NCBI RefSeq assembly: GCF_002095535.1
Contig: NZ_MLJI01000001.1
Location: forward strand, 2,841,832-2,905,831
Length of the DNA: 64,000 bases
From: Pantoea cypripedii
GTDB lineage: Bacteria > Pseudomonadota > Gammaproteobacteria > Enterobacterales > Enterobacteriaceae
Direction of reading: 5' to 3'
Shown: positions 1-11,605 of the stretch, piece after piece
Layout of the letters: the number at the start of each line of letters is the position of its first letter
Position numbering within the stretch: position 1 is the stretch's first letter
Position numbers and translations under genes: made by a program
The notes under the pieces: generated by a model
Told to the model about the DNA's origin: nothing
What the model saw: the letters and a program-made list of their open reading frames with translations, nothing else
Databases searched by the model: none

Positions 1-28
1 GACGGGCGACATCACGAATCGTTATCAT
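1..28 (-). CDS. galS: galS, 5' end only (galactose isorepressor)
   Basis: Read on the minus strand from an ATG at 28-26, the sequence gives MITIRDVAR, the start of the LacI-type helix-turn-helix of GalS/GalR; the rest lies outside the window. The call is supported by the operator pattern just upstream (CRP site and GalS-type palindrome) and by gene order, since folE-yeiB-galS on one strand is the E. coli arrangement. GalS represses the mgl galactose transport operon and itself. Only nine codons are visible, so this could in principle be another LacI-family member. Confidence 0.8.
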
Positions 29-104
29 GCAGCTGTTCCACAGAGGAGAAAATGCGCCTGGTGCGCGTAACGGCGCTATTCTGTCAGGGCCTCTGGGGAT
101 GCAG

Positions 105-120
105 CGTGAATTACGTCACA
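105..120. promoter_or_regulatory. CRP-type binding site upstream of galS
   Basis: On the minus strand this reads TGTGA-N6-TCACG, one base off the TGTGA-N6-TCACA consensus. It lies about 80 bp upstream of the galS start, next to a GalS-type operator, as in known galS/mgl promoters. cAMP-CRP activation of galS is inferred. Confidence 0.65.
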
Positions 121-123
121 CGA

Positions 124-139
124 ATGAAAACGGTTACAT
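124..139. promoter_or_regulatory. GalR/GalS-type operator
   Basis: The 16-bp near-palindrome ATGAAAACGGTTACAT fits the GTGNAANCGNTTNCAC pattern of GalR/GalS operators, with the central CG of LacI-family sites. It sits 4 bp from the CRP-like site and about 100 bp upstream of the galS start, which suggests autoregulation. Confidence 0.7.
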
Positions 140-174
140 ACAATTCTGCAACCTTTGTGATGGCCGTCATTATC

Positions 175-1329
175 TTACCGGATCGCGTTACGCGATTTAC
201 CCGCCGCCAATGCCGTCAGTTTGCGCCATAACCACTCCATCGGCCCCTGGCGGAACCGGCGCAGCCACAGCACGGAAAACAGGATATTAACCAGCCAGAT
301 AGGTGGGACAAAAGCCAGCAATTGCAGGCGGTCATACTTCATAAACAGGCCGAAACGATAAAACAGCGTGGTGCAGATCAGCGTCTGCAGCAGGTAGTTA
401 CTTAACGCCATCCGTCCGACGCACTGAATGGCGAAACTGATACGCGTTGCGGCGATCTGTGGCCAAAAACCGAGACAAAGCGCGGCATAACCGAGGCTGA
501 GAAACGGGCTGGCGACATCGCGCGGTACCTGCAAATAAAATCCGCTCCAGATGAAATCCCAGCCAAGATGCCATTGCCCGATGATGCCCGGAATGGCAAT
601 CAGCCAGCCCACGCTCAGTAATATCGCGGCTGCGCGGCGATAATGCTGCACGCTGAATTGCCCGCTTAACCAGCCGGTGCGCATCAGCGCAGCACCAATC
701 AGCATCAGGCCCGCCAGCTGCCAGCCATATTGCGAGGCCAGTGCCATCAGGCTGGAAGAAAGATGATCGAGGCGGTTCTGTACCGCTTCCCAGCCACCTA
801 ACAGCTTCCAGTAGCGTTCATACTGGAGATCGGCTACCCCCGGCAACCAGGAACGGCTCGGTTGCGGCGAAGAAATCGTGCCAAACACCAGTAACACGCC
901 GCACCCCACCAGATACAGCAGCGCGCCGGTTTGTAATAATGCGCGGTTCGAAGGCACTTCACGCAACATGCGCCAGATAACCAGCCCAATCAGGCCGTAA
1001 TCCAGCAGGATATCCCCTTCCCAGAAAAACAGCGCATGGATCAAACCCAGCAGCACCAGCAACGATAAGCGCGCCGAAATCCAGCGGCTGCCGCGCGGAA
1101 TCTGCATATGCAGCCCGGCACCAAACAGCAACGCGAATAGCGTCAGGAATTTGAGTTGTGCGAGGCCGTCCATCACCGCCCAGGTCCAGGCGTCAGACAG
1201 TGAGATATCACCCTGCCACGCCGGATTCAGGTATGCCGCAGCGGGCAAGCCGAAGCCAACGATGTTTAACAGCAAAATGCCGAGAATGGCGCAACCACGA
1301 ATGAAATCCAGCGCGAGATAGCGTTGCAT
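175..1329 (-). CDS. yeiB: YeiB, DUF418 inner-membrane protein
   Basis: A 384-aa polytopic membrane protein that opens with QRYLALDFIRGCAILGI, typical of YeiB/DUF418 proteins (E. coli YeiB is 385 aa). Roughly ten hydrophobic segments are visible. The molecular function is not established; the family is distantly related to acyltransferase-like membrane proteins. I chose the ATG at 1329 rather than an upstream ATG at 1365, because AGGA lies about 8 nt before it, the length matches E. coli, and the upstream codons overlap a terminator-like hairpin. It follows folE on the same strand and precedes galS. Confidence 0.9.
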   Translation of the reverse strand: MQRYLALDFIRGCAILGILLLNIVGFGLPAAAYLNPAWQGDISLSDAWTWAVMDGLAQLKFLTLFALLFGAGLHMQIPRGSRWISARLSLLVLLGLIHALFFWEGDILLDYGLIGLVIWRMLREVPSNRALLQTGALLYLVGCGVLLVFGTISSPQPSRSWLPGVADLQYERYWKLLGGWEAVQNRLDHLSSSLMALASQYGWQLAGLMLIGAALMRTGWLSGQFSVQHYRRAAAILLSVGWLIAIPGIIGQWHLGWDFIWSGFYLQVPRDVASPFLSLGYAALCLGFWPQIAATRISFAIQCVGRMALSNYLLQTLICTTLFYRFGLFMKYDRLQLLAFVPPIWLVNILFSVLWLRRFRQGPMEWLWRKLTALAAGKSRNAIR

Positions 1330-1340
1330 CGGGTGTCCTG

Positions 1341-1374
1341 AGGGAAAAATGAAAACGGGCGGCAAACGCCGCCC
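1341..1374 (-). terminator. Terminator-like hairpin between folE and yeiB
   Basis: A perfect 7-bp stem (GGGCGGC/GCCGCCC, 1357-1374) with a 4-nt loop lies 8 bp after the folE stop. On the minus strand it is followed by GTTTTCATTTTT. It could end folE transcripts or attenuate read-through into yeiB. Confidence 0.65.
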
Positions 1375-1382
1375 AAACAGTC

Positions 1383-2048
1383 TTAGTTATGACGTACCGC
1401 GCGCAGAAACTCCTGACGGGTATTCTGGCTGGATTTAAACAGGCCACCTAACGAGGTGGTGGTGGTGGCGCTGGTGGCATCTTTCACACCGCGCGCTTTG
1501 ACACAGTAATGCACCGCATCAATCGACACCGCCACGTTATTGGTGCCAAGCAGCGTCTGTAACGCGATCAGCACCTGCTGGGTCAAACGCTCCTGCACCT
1601 GCGGACGCTGGGCAAAGAACTGCACGATACGGTTGATTTTCGACAGGCCAATCACTTTGTCTTTCGGAATGTAAGCCACCGTCGCTTTACCATCGATGAT
1701 CACGAAGTGATGTTCGCAGGTGCTGGTCAGCGTGATATCACGTACCGTCACCATTTCATCAACCTTCATCTTGTTTTCGATAACGGTGATTTTGGGGAAA
1801 TTGGCGTAGTCGAGACCTGAAAAAATTTCATCCACATACATCTTAGCGATGCGATGAGGGGTCTCCATCAGGCTGTCATCTTCCAGGTCAAGATTCAGCA
1901 GCTGCATGATTTCGGTCATGTGACCGGCGATCTGACGCTTGCGGGTTTCATCGTCCATTTCACGCACCGGGGCGCGTAACGGCGTTTCCAGGCCACGCGC
2001 CAGCAGCGCTTCATGAACCAGGGCGGCTTCCTGACTTAAGGTGCTCAT
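1383..2048 (-). CDS. folE: GTP cyclohydrolase I
   Basis: A 221-aa protein, nearly identical in layout to E. coli FolE (222 aa). It converts GTP to 7,8-dihydroneopterin triphosphate, the first step of tetrahydrofolate synthesis, and acts as a cytosolic homodecamer. The zinc and active-site segments are intact: STCEHHF (Cys about 111, His about 114) and HYCVKARG (Cys about 182). The start is the ATG at 2048, preceded by GGAGAAGATTACG; the frame stays open upstream but shows no similarity there. It is followed by a hairpin and yeiB on the same strand. Confidence 0.96.
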   Translation of the reverse strand: MSTLSQEAALVHEALLARGLETPLRAPVREMDDETRKRQIAGHMTEIMQLLNLDLEDDSLMETPHRIAKMYVDEIFSGLDYANFPKITVIENKMKVDEMVTVRDITLTSTCEHHFVIIDGKATVAYIPKDKVIGLSKINRIVQFFAQRPQVQERLTQQVLIALQTLLGTNNVAVSIDAVHYCVKARGVKDATSATTTTSLGGLFKSSQNTRQEFLRAVRHN

Positions 2049-2172
2049 CGTAATCTTCTCCGGCAGGTGATGCGCCCGCAGGTCGGTGCCTGCGGGGGAA
2101 TTTCTGAGCGCGTATTGTGAAACACTCCGCGCCCTTAATCCAGCAATCAATCTGATTGGAGATGAAAGCTTT

Positions 2173-3303
2173 TCATGGAGCGCTACGACGCAACACCAGC
2201 GCGCCCGCCAGCAGTAAACCGGCTCCGGCAACCCATAAGGCCGGTTCCAGCTGATGCCACAGCAGAGAAGAGACCCACGACAGCAATGGCCCGCCGAGTT
2301 GTCCGACGGCATAGCCCGTGGTCAGCAGCCCGGCCAGATAACGCGTATGCTGCGGAGCCAGCTCACGGCCATATTGCAACGTCAGCTGTACCACGCACAG
2401 AAAACCACCACCGACCAGCACAGCCCCGATCATCAAACCATCCAGCCCCGGCAGCACGCTGGCGGCGATCACGCCCAGCGCCTGCGCCCACAACACCAGC
2501 GCCAACCGGACATGACTGCTGCCCCAGTGGCGGGTGATGATGCCAAGGAGGATGCCGATGACCGCCGCACCGCCAAACACCGGCCAGACAAACTGGGCGA
2601 AGGCGCTATGCGGGAAACGGGCTGCCGCCATTTGCGACAGAAAGGTTGCGGGTAGAATGTAACCAAACCCGGCCAGGCTGTAACTCAGTACCAATCGCTT
2701 GAGGTTACCATTCAACACCAGCGGCGCGGGGGCCTGATCGGGCCGATGCAGCTGGCCCTGGCGCGGCAGAAAACGGGCGATGGCCGCAATCAGCAGCAAC
2801 GCCAGTAAACCATACGCGCCCCACGCCAGCGCGGCACTGGCTCCGGTGGCATGCAACAGCACTGCCAGCATCCCGCTGAGGAAGATCCCGGTGCCCGGTC
2901 CGGCAAACACCGCCGCTGACAATCCCGGGCGTCCATGATGCAGCAGTTGTTCATTACTCCATGCCGCCACCAGCACCATCGCCCAGCCGCTGGCACAACC
3001 GATAAGAAAACGAATCAGACCATGCAACCATGGGCCGGAGACACAGGCAGAGAGCAACGTCAGCAGCACCGCGCCCCATACTCCCAGCTGCAAGCGCCAT
3101 TCGACGCGCGTGCGTGCCCGCATGGCATCAAAGGAACCACACAAATACCCCAGATAATTCAGTGCCGCCACCAGGCTGGCACTGGTCAGCGTCAACTGAT
3201 GGTCCTGAATCATTAATGGGACCTGTGGCGTAAAAGCAAACCGCCCAATCCCCATCGCAACCACTAAACTTAAGAATGCACTGAGCGCGACGCGAAACGC
3301 CAT
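2173..3303 (-). CDS. MFS transporter, YbfB/YjiJ type
   Basis: A 376-aa protein with about twelve hydrophobic segments. The N-terminal region ([18 protein letters not shown]) is characteristic of the YbfB/YjiJ MFS subfamily, whose substrates are mostly unknown. The ATG at 3303 is preferred over one 12 codons upstream because AGGGG lies 7 nt before it and the product then begins at the first membrane helix. The gene is divergent from a LysR-type gene that starts 102 bp away, so that regulator is its likely controller. Export of a metabolite or inhibitor is inferred. Confidence 0.85.
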   Translation of the reverse strand: MAFRVALSAFLSLVVAMGIGRFAFTPQVPLMIQDHQLTLTSASLVAALNYLGYLCGSFDAMRARTRVEWRLQLGVWGAVLLTLLSACVSGPWLHGLIRFLIGCASGWAMVLVAAWSNEQLLHHGRPGLSAAVFAGPGTGIFLSGMLAVLLHATGASAALAWGAYGLLALLLIAAIARFLPRQGQLHRPDQAPAPLVLNGNLKRLVLSYSLAGFGYILPATFLSQMAAARFPHSAFAQFVWPVFGGAAVIGILLGIITRHWGSSHVRLALVLWAQALGVIAASVLPGLDGLMIGAVLVGGGFLCVVQLTLQYGRELAPQHTRYLAGLLTTGYAVGQLGGPLLSWVSSLLWHQLEPALWVAGAGLLLAGALVLRRSAP

Positions 3304-3405
3304 AACTAACCCCTGATATTGTTTTATCACTTGCTTCAAGCATGCGCGATGTTTAAACTCACGAAAAGTGAATAATATTAACGAAGTTGTTTACGAGAAG
3401 AGAAT

Positions 3406-5501
<2,096 letters not shown>

Positions 5502-5513
5502 CCAGGAGGCGTT

Positions 5514-6356
5514 ATGGCATCCACTCTGGAATTGCTTGAAGAGCATCGCATGTTTGGCGGCTGGCAACAGCGCTGGCGGCATGCTTCATCGGTACTCAAT
5601 TGCCCGATGACTTTCAGCATTTTTCTGCCACCGCCCAGGGACGACACACCACCGCCGGTGGTGTGGTTCTTCGCCGGGCTGACCTGCACCGACGAGAACT
5701 TCACCACCAAAGCGGGAGCACAACGTGTTGCCGCAGAACTGGGCCTGGTGCTGATTATGCCAGACACCAGCCCGCGAGGTGACGAGGTGGCGAACGACAG
5801 CGGCTACGATCTCGGTCAGGGCGCCGGGTTCTACCTCAACGCCACCCAGCAACCGTGGGCGGCACACTATCGCATGTTTGATTATGTCAGCCATGAGTTA
5901 CCGGCGCTGGTCGCTGCTAACTTCAAGCTGAGCGAACGACATGCGGTGATGGGCCATTCAATGGGCGGCCACGGCGCGTTGCTGCTGGCGCTGCGTCTTG
6001 GCGGGCGTTTTTCTTCGGCTTCGGCCTTTGCACCAATCGTCAATCCCACTGAAGTGCCGTGGGGCCAGAAAGCGTTTAGCGCCTATCTCGGTGACGATCG
6101 CGCCAGCTGGCGTGAATACGATAGCTGCCTGCTGATGCGTGAGGTGGAGCATCGTCTGCCAATCCTGATTGACCAGGGCGACAGCGATCAATTCCTTGCC
6201 GATCAGCTGCATCCGGAACGTCTGGAAGCGGTGGCGCGTGAGCAAGGTTTTCCGCTGGAATTACGCATTCAGCCGGGATACGACCATAGCTACTTCTTTA
6301 TCGCCAGTTTTGTGGAAGACCATCTGCGTTTTCACGCGAAACATTTGCTGGTGTAG
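5514..6356 (+). CDS. frmB: S-formylglutathione hydrolase
   Basis: A 280-aa alpha/beta-hydrolase (esterase D family) that hydrolyses S-formylglutathione to formate and glutathione, completing formaldehyde detoxification. The nucleophile elbow GHSMGGHGA puts the catalytic serine at residue 149; the downstream Asp (DQGDSDQF) and His (YDHSYFF) segments are present. It has a strong AGGAGG site and starts 12 nt after frmA, so the two genes are almost certainly co-transcribed. A hairpin terminator follows. It could equally be labelled yeiG by position, but its pairing with frmA favours frmB. Confidence 0.93.
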   Translation: MASTLELLEEHRMFGGWQQRWRHASSVLNCPMTFSIFLPPPRDDTPPPVVWFFAGLTCTDENFTTKAGAQRVAAELGLVLIMPDTSPRGDEVANDSGYDLGQGAGFYLNATQQPWAAHYRMFDYVSHELPALVAANFKLSERHAVMGHSMGGHGALLLALRLGGRFSSASAFAPIVNPTEVPWGQKAFSAYLGDDRASWREYDSCLLMREVEHRLPILIDQGDSDQFLADQLHPERLEAVAREQGFPLELRIQPGYDHSYFFIASFVEDHLRFHAKHLLV

Positions 6357-6370
6357 GGCAAATAAACACA

Positions 6371-6396
6371 AGCCGCGAAGATTCGCGGCTTTTTTT
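6371..6396 (+). terminator. Rho-independent terminator after frmB
   Basis: A 9-bp perfect stem (AGCCGCGAA/TTCGCGGCT) is followed by seven T residues, 15 bp after the frmB stop. It also lies just beyond the 3' end of the opposing gene at 6399-7022. Confidence 0.93.
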
Positions 6397-6398
6397 GC

Positions 6399-7022
6399 TT
6401 ATAAAAAGCGTGGTGTGAAGCTGTGGGGAGTATCAAAATCATGTTTCAAGGTGAAACTTCCCTCTTCATTCTCAACATTAAAGACTTTATTGGTGGTGAT
6501 GCTCATCGCTTTTAATGATTTAATCACAATGGTGTCGGCAGAGAAATGCGCGGCTTTATCTGCAAGTAAAGTGTCATAATTCACTATCGGTCGATAAAAA
6601 TAACAAAAGTCCATCGATTCGCGCTCAGGTATATTATTTGCCACCATCACACGACAACGCACCTCTCCCTCCGGTGCCATGCGCTCTGTGGCGCTGACAT
6701 AGTAATTCGGCGCGACAATCAGCGTTTTCGTCTCTACCTGTTTTATTTTCTTACGGCCAAACAATATTTTTACTGCATCAAGAATATCCTGCCTGACCGC
6801 GCGTACCGAACTAATGGGGTTATCGCGGCTGATCAGCATCGCACCCGCTGGGTCAAATATAAGATTTTGACAAACGATATCGTTCGCTCTGACTTGCTCA
6901 AATAAAGCGACCGGAGAATTTTTAATTTGTTCGATCATAGCCGTACATTGAAAAATCACGTCCGGCTGGGTTGCAGGGCGCTCTGTCCAAACGGATAGCG
7001 TCGCACGGGGAATCTTCATCAT
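6399..7022 (-). CDS. Unrecognised 207-aa protein
   Basis: A 207-aa soluble-looking protein with no signal peptide, membrane segment or motif I recognise. A strong AAGGAG site lies about 6 nt before the ATG at 7022; a second ATG follows immediately. It converges on frmB at a shared terminator region and lies downstream of the iron-type ABC genes on the same strand, separated from them by a palindrome and 120 bp, so it probably has its own promoter. The protein has a lysine-rich centre (GRKKIKQVETK) and an aromatic C-terminal half (MDFCYFYRP). Its base composition is a little lower in GC than its neighbours, which hints at accessory origin. Confidence 0.75.
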   Translation of the reverse strand: MMKIPRATLSVWTERPATQPDVIFQCTAMIEQIKNSPVALFEQVRANDIVCQNLIFDPAGAMLISRDNPISSVRAVRQDILDAVKILFGRKKIKQVETKTLIVAPNYYVSATERMAPEGEVRCRVMVANNIPERESMDFCYFYRPIVNYDTLLADKAAHFSADTIVIKSLKAMSITTNKVFNVENEEGSFTLKHDFDTPHSFTPRFL

Positions 7023-7110
7023 TTTTTCTCCTTAAAAAATGTGTCCCGTGGTTCTATCCTGGATTGGCCCGGCGATCAGTGATGGGTACGACAAAATATC
7101 ATTAAGAAAG

Positions 7111-7130
7111 CGGCGCGATATATCGCGCCG
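7111..7130 (-). terminator. REP-like 20-bp palindrome ending the ABC transporter genes
   Basis: CGGCGCGATATATCGCGCCG is a perfect palindrome 12 bp past the stop of the ATPase gene; on the minus strand CTTTCTTAAT follows. It probably serves as a terminator. It shares its core with palindromes at 29860, 50293 and 52165, so it also belongs to a dispersed repeat family. Confidence 0.6.
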
Positions 7131-7142
7131 TTATAAAAGAGG

Positions 7143-7931
7143 CTAAATAATCGACTCGGCGACCAGGCCATCGATCATCACCTGCGGCATTCCCTGCGAG
7201 CAACATTCGATGCGGCCACGCACACCGTAAACCTGCGCCAGCGTATCCGGGGTGATGACCTGAGCCGGTGCGCCATCGGCCAGCAAAGTCCCGTTCTTCA
7301 GCATCAGGGCGTGGTCAGCATGACGCAGGGCGATGTTAATATCATGCACCACCACCACGGTAACGATATTACGCAGCCGCGTTTCACGGCGTACCAGATC
7401 CATCACGTGGAACTGGTAATTGAGATCCAGCGCGCTAAGTGGCTCATCCAGCAGCAACAGCTCGGGACGACGAATCAGGGACTGGGCCAGACCCACCAGC
7501 TGCTTCTGTCCACCGGACAGCTGATCAAGGTAGCGCATCGCCAGATGAGCAATACCGAGTTGCTCCAGCAGATGCATGATCTCCGTCTCGCTGGCGGCGC
7601 TATGCAAACCGCCTGAGGCACGCTGAGCCACGATGATTGATTCCAGCACGTGCAGATGCACCCCGGCAGGCAGCGTTTGCGGCAGGTACACCACACGCTG
7701 CGCACGACGGGCAAACGGCTGAGTCATTAACTCTTCACCGTTCAGCCACAGCTCGCCCTGCCCTTTGCTTAAACCTGCCAGCGCGCGCAACAACGTCGAT
7801 TTACCACAACCGTTCGGACCCAGCAGCACGGTGATCTTGCCACGCGGCAGCTGTGGAACGTTGAGGTCCTCGATGACTTTACGCTTCGGATAGCCTGCAT
7901 AAAAATGGCTAAGGCTTAATCCCTGTTCCAT
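7143..7931 (-). CDS. ABC transporter ATP-binding protein, iron/siderophore type
   Basis: A 262-aa ATPase of the FecE/FepC group. It shows Walker A GPNGCGKST (residues 38-46), signature LSGGQKQ, Walker B LLLLDEP and the switch His in VVVHDIN. It energises import of ferric siderophores or related metal complexes from the inner face of the cytoplasmic membrane. Its start codon overlaps the stop of the upstream permease by one base, so the two are translationally coupled. No binding protein or receptor gene is adjacent. Its exact substrate cannot be told from sequence. Confidence 0.9.
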   Translation of the reverse strand: MEQGLSLSHFYAGYPKRKVIEDLNVPQLPRGKITVLLGPNGCGKSTLLRALAGLSKGQGELWLNGEELMTQPFARRAQRVVYLPQTLPAGVHLHVLESIIVAQRASGGLHSAASETEIMHLLEQLGIAHLAMRYLDQLSGGQKQLVGLAQSLIRRPELLLLDEPLSALDLNYQFHVMDLVRRETRLRNIVTVVVVHDINIALRHADHALMLKNGTLLADGAPAQVITPDTLAQVYGVRGRIECCSQGMPQVMIDGLVAESII

Positions 7932-9010
7932 TACACATTCCCCCGATGACGCAGAATAATGCTCAGGAAGAACGGCACGCCAACCAGTGAGGTGACAATG
8001 CCGACCGGAATGATGACGCCAGGAATGAGGTTTTTCGATGCCACCGACGCCAGCGACAGCACCAGCGCACCGGTCAGCGCACTGGCTGGCAGATAATAAC
8101 GATGGTCTTCACCAAACATCATACGGGCAATATGCGGGGCCACCAGGCCAATAAAACCAATCGGCCCGACGAAGGCCACCGCCAGCGCCGAGAGAATACT
8201 GATGCGTAATAATGTGGCGAGACGCAGGCGACGCACATCGATACCAAAGCTGATCGCGCGATCTTCGCCAAGGCGCAGCGCCGTCAGTTTCCAGCTGCTG
8301 AGCATGGAGAACGGGATCAGGATGGCAAAGGCTGCCGTCAGCACGCCAAGTTTCTCCCATGAGGCGCGCGCCAGGCTGCCCATGGTCCAGAACACCAGTC
8401 CCTGCAGGGTATCTTCACTGGCGATAAACTGCATCATGGAGACCAGCGCATTAAAGGTAAACACCAGCGCGATACCAAACAGCACCACGCCCGAGGTAGA
8501 AACCCGTGTCCAGCGTGTCACACCATCCAGCATCAGCGCGGCAAACAGCGCAAAGATAAAGGCGTTGGCCGAGATAAACCACTGATCCGGCACACCCGGA
8601 ATACCAATGCCGAGAATAATCGCCAGTGCCGCACCAAAGGCCGCAGCGGAAGAGACACCGAGGGTAAAGGGACTTGCCAGCGGGTTATTCAGGATGGTTT
8701 GCATCTCTGCCCCGGCGAGGCCAAGGGAGAAGCCCACCACAATCGCCATCAGCGCATAAGGCAGGCGGATGTCCCAGACGATGACCCGCGTACCCGCGTC
8801 AACACTGTCGGGCTGTGTCAGGGTCTGCCACAGGGTATGCAAAGATAGCCCGGCCGGGCCGAGCGTGAAATCAAGAACTAACGATGCCAGTATTGCCAGC
8901 ACCAGAACACCGATCAGCAACATCCGCTGACGCAGCACCTGGTGATAGTGCGTCATGGTATCGACATCGTTGCCGTTTTCCGCCACCAGCGCGGCTTCCG
9001 AGGTACGCAT
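7931..9010 (-). CDS. FecCD-family iron transport permease
   Basis: A 359-aa permease of the BtuC/FecCD family. After a charged N-terminal tail of about 30 residues come about nine or ten membrane helices, with the conserved segments NNPLASPFTLGVSSAAAFGA and GPIGFIGLVAPHIAR that contact the ATPase. It starts at the ATG at 9010 with AGGTAAAACA upstream. A Fur-box-like sequence lies about 55 bp upstream of the start, so iron repression is expected. It forms a two-gene operon with the downstream ATPase. The periplasmic binding protein must be encoded elsewhere. Confidence 0.9.
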   Translation of the reverse strand: MRTSEAALVAENGNDVDTMTHYHQVLRQRMLLIGVLVLAILASLVLDFTLGPAGLSLHTLWQTLTQPDSVDAGTRVIVWDIRLPYALMAIVVGFSLGLAGAEMQTILNNPLASPFTLGVSSAAAFGAALAIILGIGIPGVPDQWFISANAFIFALFAALMLDGVTRWTRVSTSGVVLFGIALVFTFNALVSMMQFIASEDTLQGLVFWTMGSLARASWEKLGVLTAAFAILIPFSMLSSWKLTALRLGEDRAISFGIDVRRLRLATLLRISILSALAVAFVGPIGFIGLVAPHIARMMFGEDHRYYLPASALTGALVLSLASVASKNLIPGVIIPVGIVTSLVGVPFFLSIILRHRGNV

Positions 9011-9062
9011 TGTTTTACCTGTTTCTCGTCACAATCATAACGGCAGTCACAATAGAGCAGGT

Positions 9063-9081
9063 GATAATAATTATCAATTTT
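9063..9081. promoter_or_regulatory. Fur box upstream of the FecCD permease gene
   Basis: GATAATAATTATCAATTTT matches the 19-bp Fur consensus at about 14 positions. The overlapping TGATAAT-A-ATTATCA (9062-9076) is a perfect 7-1-7 inverted repeat. It lies 53 bp upstream of the permease start and after the lysP terminator, as expected for iron-dependent repression. Confidence 0.75.
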
Positions 9082-9100
9082 ATCTGTGTTACAAAACGCC

Positions 9101-9125
9101 AAAAAAAGCGCGAACATTGCCGCGC
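9101..9125 (-). terminator. Terminator after lysP
   Basis: On the minus strand a short GCGCG/CGCGC stem is followed by seven T residues, 18 bp past the lysP stop and just before the Fur-box promoter of the next gene. Confidence 0.65.
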
Positions 9126-9142
9126 CTTTCAATATGTTGCGA

Positions 9143-10609
9143 TCACTCTTTAAACGTCGGGAATTCCATTTCGCTGTATTTCACAAAGCGGGAACCCCGT
9201 ACCAGTTTGTAACCCAACCAAATCACCAAAAATAGCGGAATACCAATATAGGTTGCCGCTACGCCGTACCAGTCGATACGGTCAGCAAGGAAGGCCTGGT
9301 AATTCTGACCGAGGGTGATAATCAGACACAATACAAAGGCGAAAATCGGTCCGATGGGGAAGAAGCCTGAGCGATAAGGTAAATCTGCCAGATCGCGCCC
9401 CTGCGCCGTGTAACCACGACGGAAACGGTAGTGGCTGATGGCAATCCCCAGCCAGGCGATAAAACCGGTCATACCTGACGTATTCAGCAGCCACAGATAC
9501 ACTTCCTGGTTGCCAAATTTGGAGGTCAGGAAGCACAGGCCAGCCACCACGGTAGTGGCAATCAACGCATTGCGCGGAACGCCGCCTTTCGACAGTTTGG
9601 CGAAAATACGCGGCGCTTTGCCTTCACTTGCCAGGTTAAACAACATACGGGTGGAAGCATACATACCGGAGTTGCCGGCTGACAGCACCGCCGTCAGGAT
9701 AACCGCGTTCATAACTGCTGCGGCAGACAGCAGACCGGCATTCTGGAATACCAGGGTGAACGGGCTGATGCTGATATCTTTGATATCGTTGTGCAGCAGC
9801 TTTGGATCGGTGTAAGGCAGAATCAGGCTGATAATCAGAATGGCAAAGACATAAAACAGCAGGATACGCCAGAACACCTGGCGCACCGCGCGTGGAATGT
9901 TCTTCGCCGGATCTTCCGATTCCCCGGCAGCGATACCGATCAGCTCAGTCCCCTGAAACGAGAAACCGACAATCATCGCCACACCAATCATCGCCGCAAA
10001 GCCACCGGCGAAAGGCGCATCGCCCACCGTCCAGTTGTGCCAGCCTGCGTTTTCCGCGCCGCGCATGATGCCAACGATCATCAGCACGCCAACCACAATA
10101 AAGATGATGACGGTAGCGACCTTGATCAGGGAGAACCAGTATTCCGCTTCACCGAAACCTTTTACGGAAATGTAGTTGAGCAGGAACATCAGGCCGAGGA
10201 ACAGCGCGCTCCAAATCCAGCCTGGGGTATCGGGGAACCAGTAGTTCATCACCAGTTGGGAGGCAACGAGGTCAACAGCAATGGTGACTGCCCAGTTGTA
10301 CCAGTAGTTCCAGCCGAGGGCGAAACCGAAGCCTTCCTCAACATATTTTGCGCCGTAAGTCGCGAAGGAGCCGGACACCGGCATAAATGCGGCCAGCTCG
10401 CCGAGGCTGGTCATCAGGAAGTAAACCATCAGGCCAATCAGCGCGTAAGACAGCAGCGCACCGCCTGGGCCTGCCTGTGAAATCGTTGCGCCCGAGGCGA
10501 CAAACAGGCCTGTCCCGATCGATCCGCCAATGGCGATCATCGTCAGATGACGCGCCTTTAATTCGCGTCGTAACGCAGGTTGTTGTGTTGTTTTTGAGTC
10601 ATTATGCAT
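9143..10609 (-). CDS. lysP: Lysine-specific permease
   Basis: A 488-aa amino acid permease of the APC superfamily, nearly colinear with E. coli LysP (489 aa). It imports L-lysine with protons and, in E. coli, also restrains the CadC sensor. The N-terminal stretch LRRELKARHLTMIAIGGSIG and the first helix GTGLFVASGATISQAGPGGA are typical; about twelve membrane helices follow. The start is the ATG at 10609, with only a weak ribosome binding site (GCATAGCG). It is next to yeiE, as in E. coli, and ends at a hairpin before a Fur box. Confidence 0.95.
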   Translation of the reverse strand: MHNDSKTTQQPALRRELKARHLTMIAIGGSIGTGLFVASGATISQAGPGGALLSYALIGLMVYFLMTSLGELAAFMPVSGSFATYGAKYVEEGFGFALGWNYWYNWAVTIAVDLVASQLVMNYWFPDTPGWIWSALFLGLMFLLNYISVKGFGEAEYWFSLIKVATVIIFIVVGVLMIVGIMRGAENAGWHNWTVGDAPFAGGFAAMIGVAMIVGFSFQGTELIGIAAGESEDPAKNIPRAVRQVFWRILLFYVFAILIISLILPYTDPKLLHNDIKDISISPFTLVFQNAGLLSAAAVMNAVILTAVLSAGNSGMYASTRMLFNLASEGKAPRIFAKLSKGGVPRNALIATTVVAGLCFLTSKFGNQEVYLWLLNTSGMTGFIAWLGIAISHYRFRRGYTAQGRDLADLPYRSGFFPIGPIFAFVLCLIITLGQNYQAFLADRIDWYGVAATYIGIPLFLVIWLGYKLVRGSRFVKYSEMEFPTFKE

Positions 10610-10738
10610 GTGTAAACGCTATGCCGGATAAAAATAAGGCGCGATTGTAGCAGCTGAACCTGCTCTGTATAGCATTCACGTCGGGTTATTAGTTACCTTC
10701 ATAATCGCCGCAAAATTATTAGCCGCGTGCGTTTATAC

Positions 10739-11605
10739 TCACTCGCGGCAATAAGTTAAAAACCGGTTAAGTGCCTTGGAGAGATGTTTCTGGCGATGAT
10801 GGATGCGATACAAAGTGCGCGTCAGACGCGGCAGCGGCACCGCCACTTCCACCAGCGTACCCGCCTCCAGCAAATCAGCGATCACCCGTCGTGACAGGCA
10901 ACTAATGCCCATGCCGTGGCGCACCGCATGTTTGATCGCTTCCGAGTTGCCCAGCTCCATACCCAGTTGAAACTGCGGCAGGTGGGACAACAGCAAATAA
11001 TCGACGATTTCACGCGTACCGGAGCCACGTTCACGCAGGATCCACGGCGCAGCGGCCAGACTCTCCAGAGTGACGGGCTGTTGCAGAATAGCGGCATCCG
11101 GTGCGGCAAACACCACCAGCTCATCCTCCAGCCAGGGTTCGCTGATCAGTTCCGGCACATGGCACGGCCCTTCAATCAGACCAATATCCACCCGGAAATC
11201 CGCCACCGCATTAATGGCATCCTGACTGTTGCCGACGCTCAGCTCCAGCGGCAGTGTGGGAAAATCGCGTCGATAAGCAGCGATCATCCCCGGCAGCAGA
11301 TAGTTGCCGATGGTGCTGCTGGCAAACAGACGAATGGCGCCATTGTCCTCTTTAAACAATTGCTCGATTTCACCCGCCTGTTCCAGTAATCCCACCGCAC
11401 GTGGATAGAGTAAGCGCCCATGTTCGTTCAATACCAGCCGTTTGCCGACGCGGTCGAACAGTTGCACGCCAAGCTGGCTCTCAAGGTCCGCCAGCGCAGC
11501 ACTCACCGCCGACTGGGACAGAGCCAGCACCTGTGAAGCCTGAGTCGTGGAACCACTCTTCAGCACTTCAGTAAAAACTTCGATCTGACGCAGCGTAATG
11601 TGCAC
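10739..11605 (-). CDS. yeiE: LysR-type regulator YeiE
   Basis: A 288-aa LysR-type regulator very close to E. coli YeiE. The helix-turn-helix covers about residues 1-60 ([20 protein letters not shown], then [14 protein letters not shown]) and a substrate-binding-fold effector domain follows. In enterobacteria YeiE is tied to sulfite tolerance and to control of the neighbouring lysP/yeiH region. It lies 129 bp upstream of lysP on the same strand. The yeiH gene that is divergent from it in E. coli is absent; an AdoMet-decarboxylase-like gene occupies the neighbouring position. Confidence 0.93.
   Translation of the reverse strand: MHITLRQIEVFTEVLKSGSTTQASQVLALSQSAVSAALADLESQLGVQLFDRVGKRLVLNEHGRLLYPRAVGLLEQAGEIEQLFKEDNGAIRLFASSTIGNYLLPGMIAAYRRDFPTLPLELSVGNSQDAINAVADFRVDIGLIEGPCHVPELISEPWLEDELVVFAAPDAAILQQPVTLESLAAAPWILRERGSGTREIVDYLLLSHLPQFQLGMELGNSEAIKHAVRHGMGISCLSRRVIADLLEAGTLVEVAVPLPRLTRTLYRIHHRQKHLSKALNRFLTYCRE

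Noticed and set aside
27..290. 87-codon frame at the left edge
   Set aside because: It runs antisense through the galS promoter and the 3' end of yeiB; the regulatory sites there explain the sequence better.
9791..10480. 229-codon open frame on the plus strand, opposite lysP
   Set aside because: It is the antisense shadow of the well-conserved lysP gene; the translation is rich in His and Gln and looks like no protein family.
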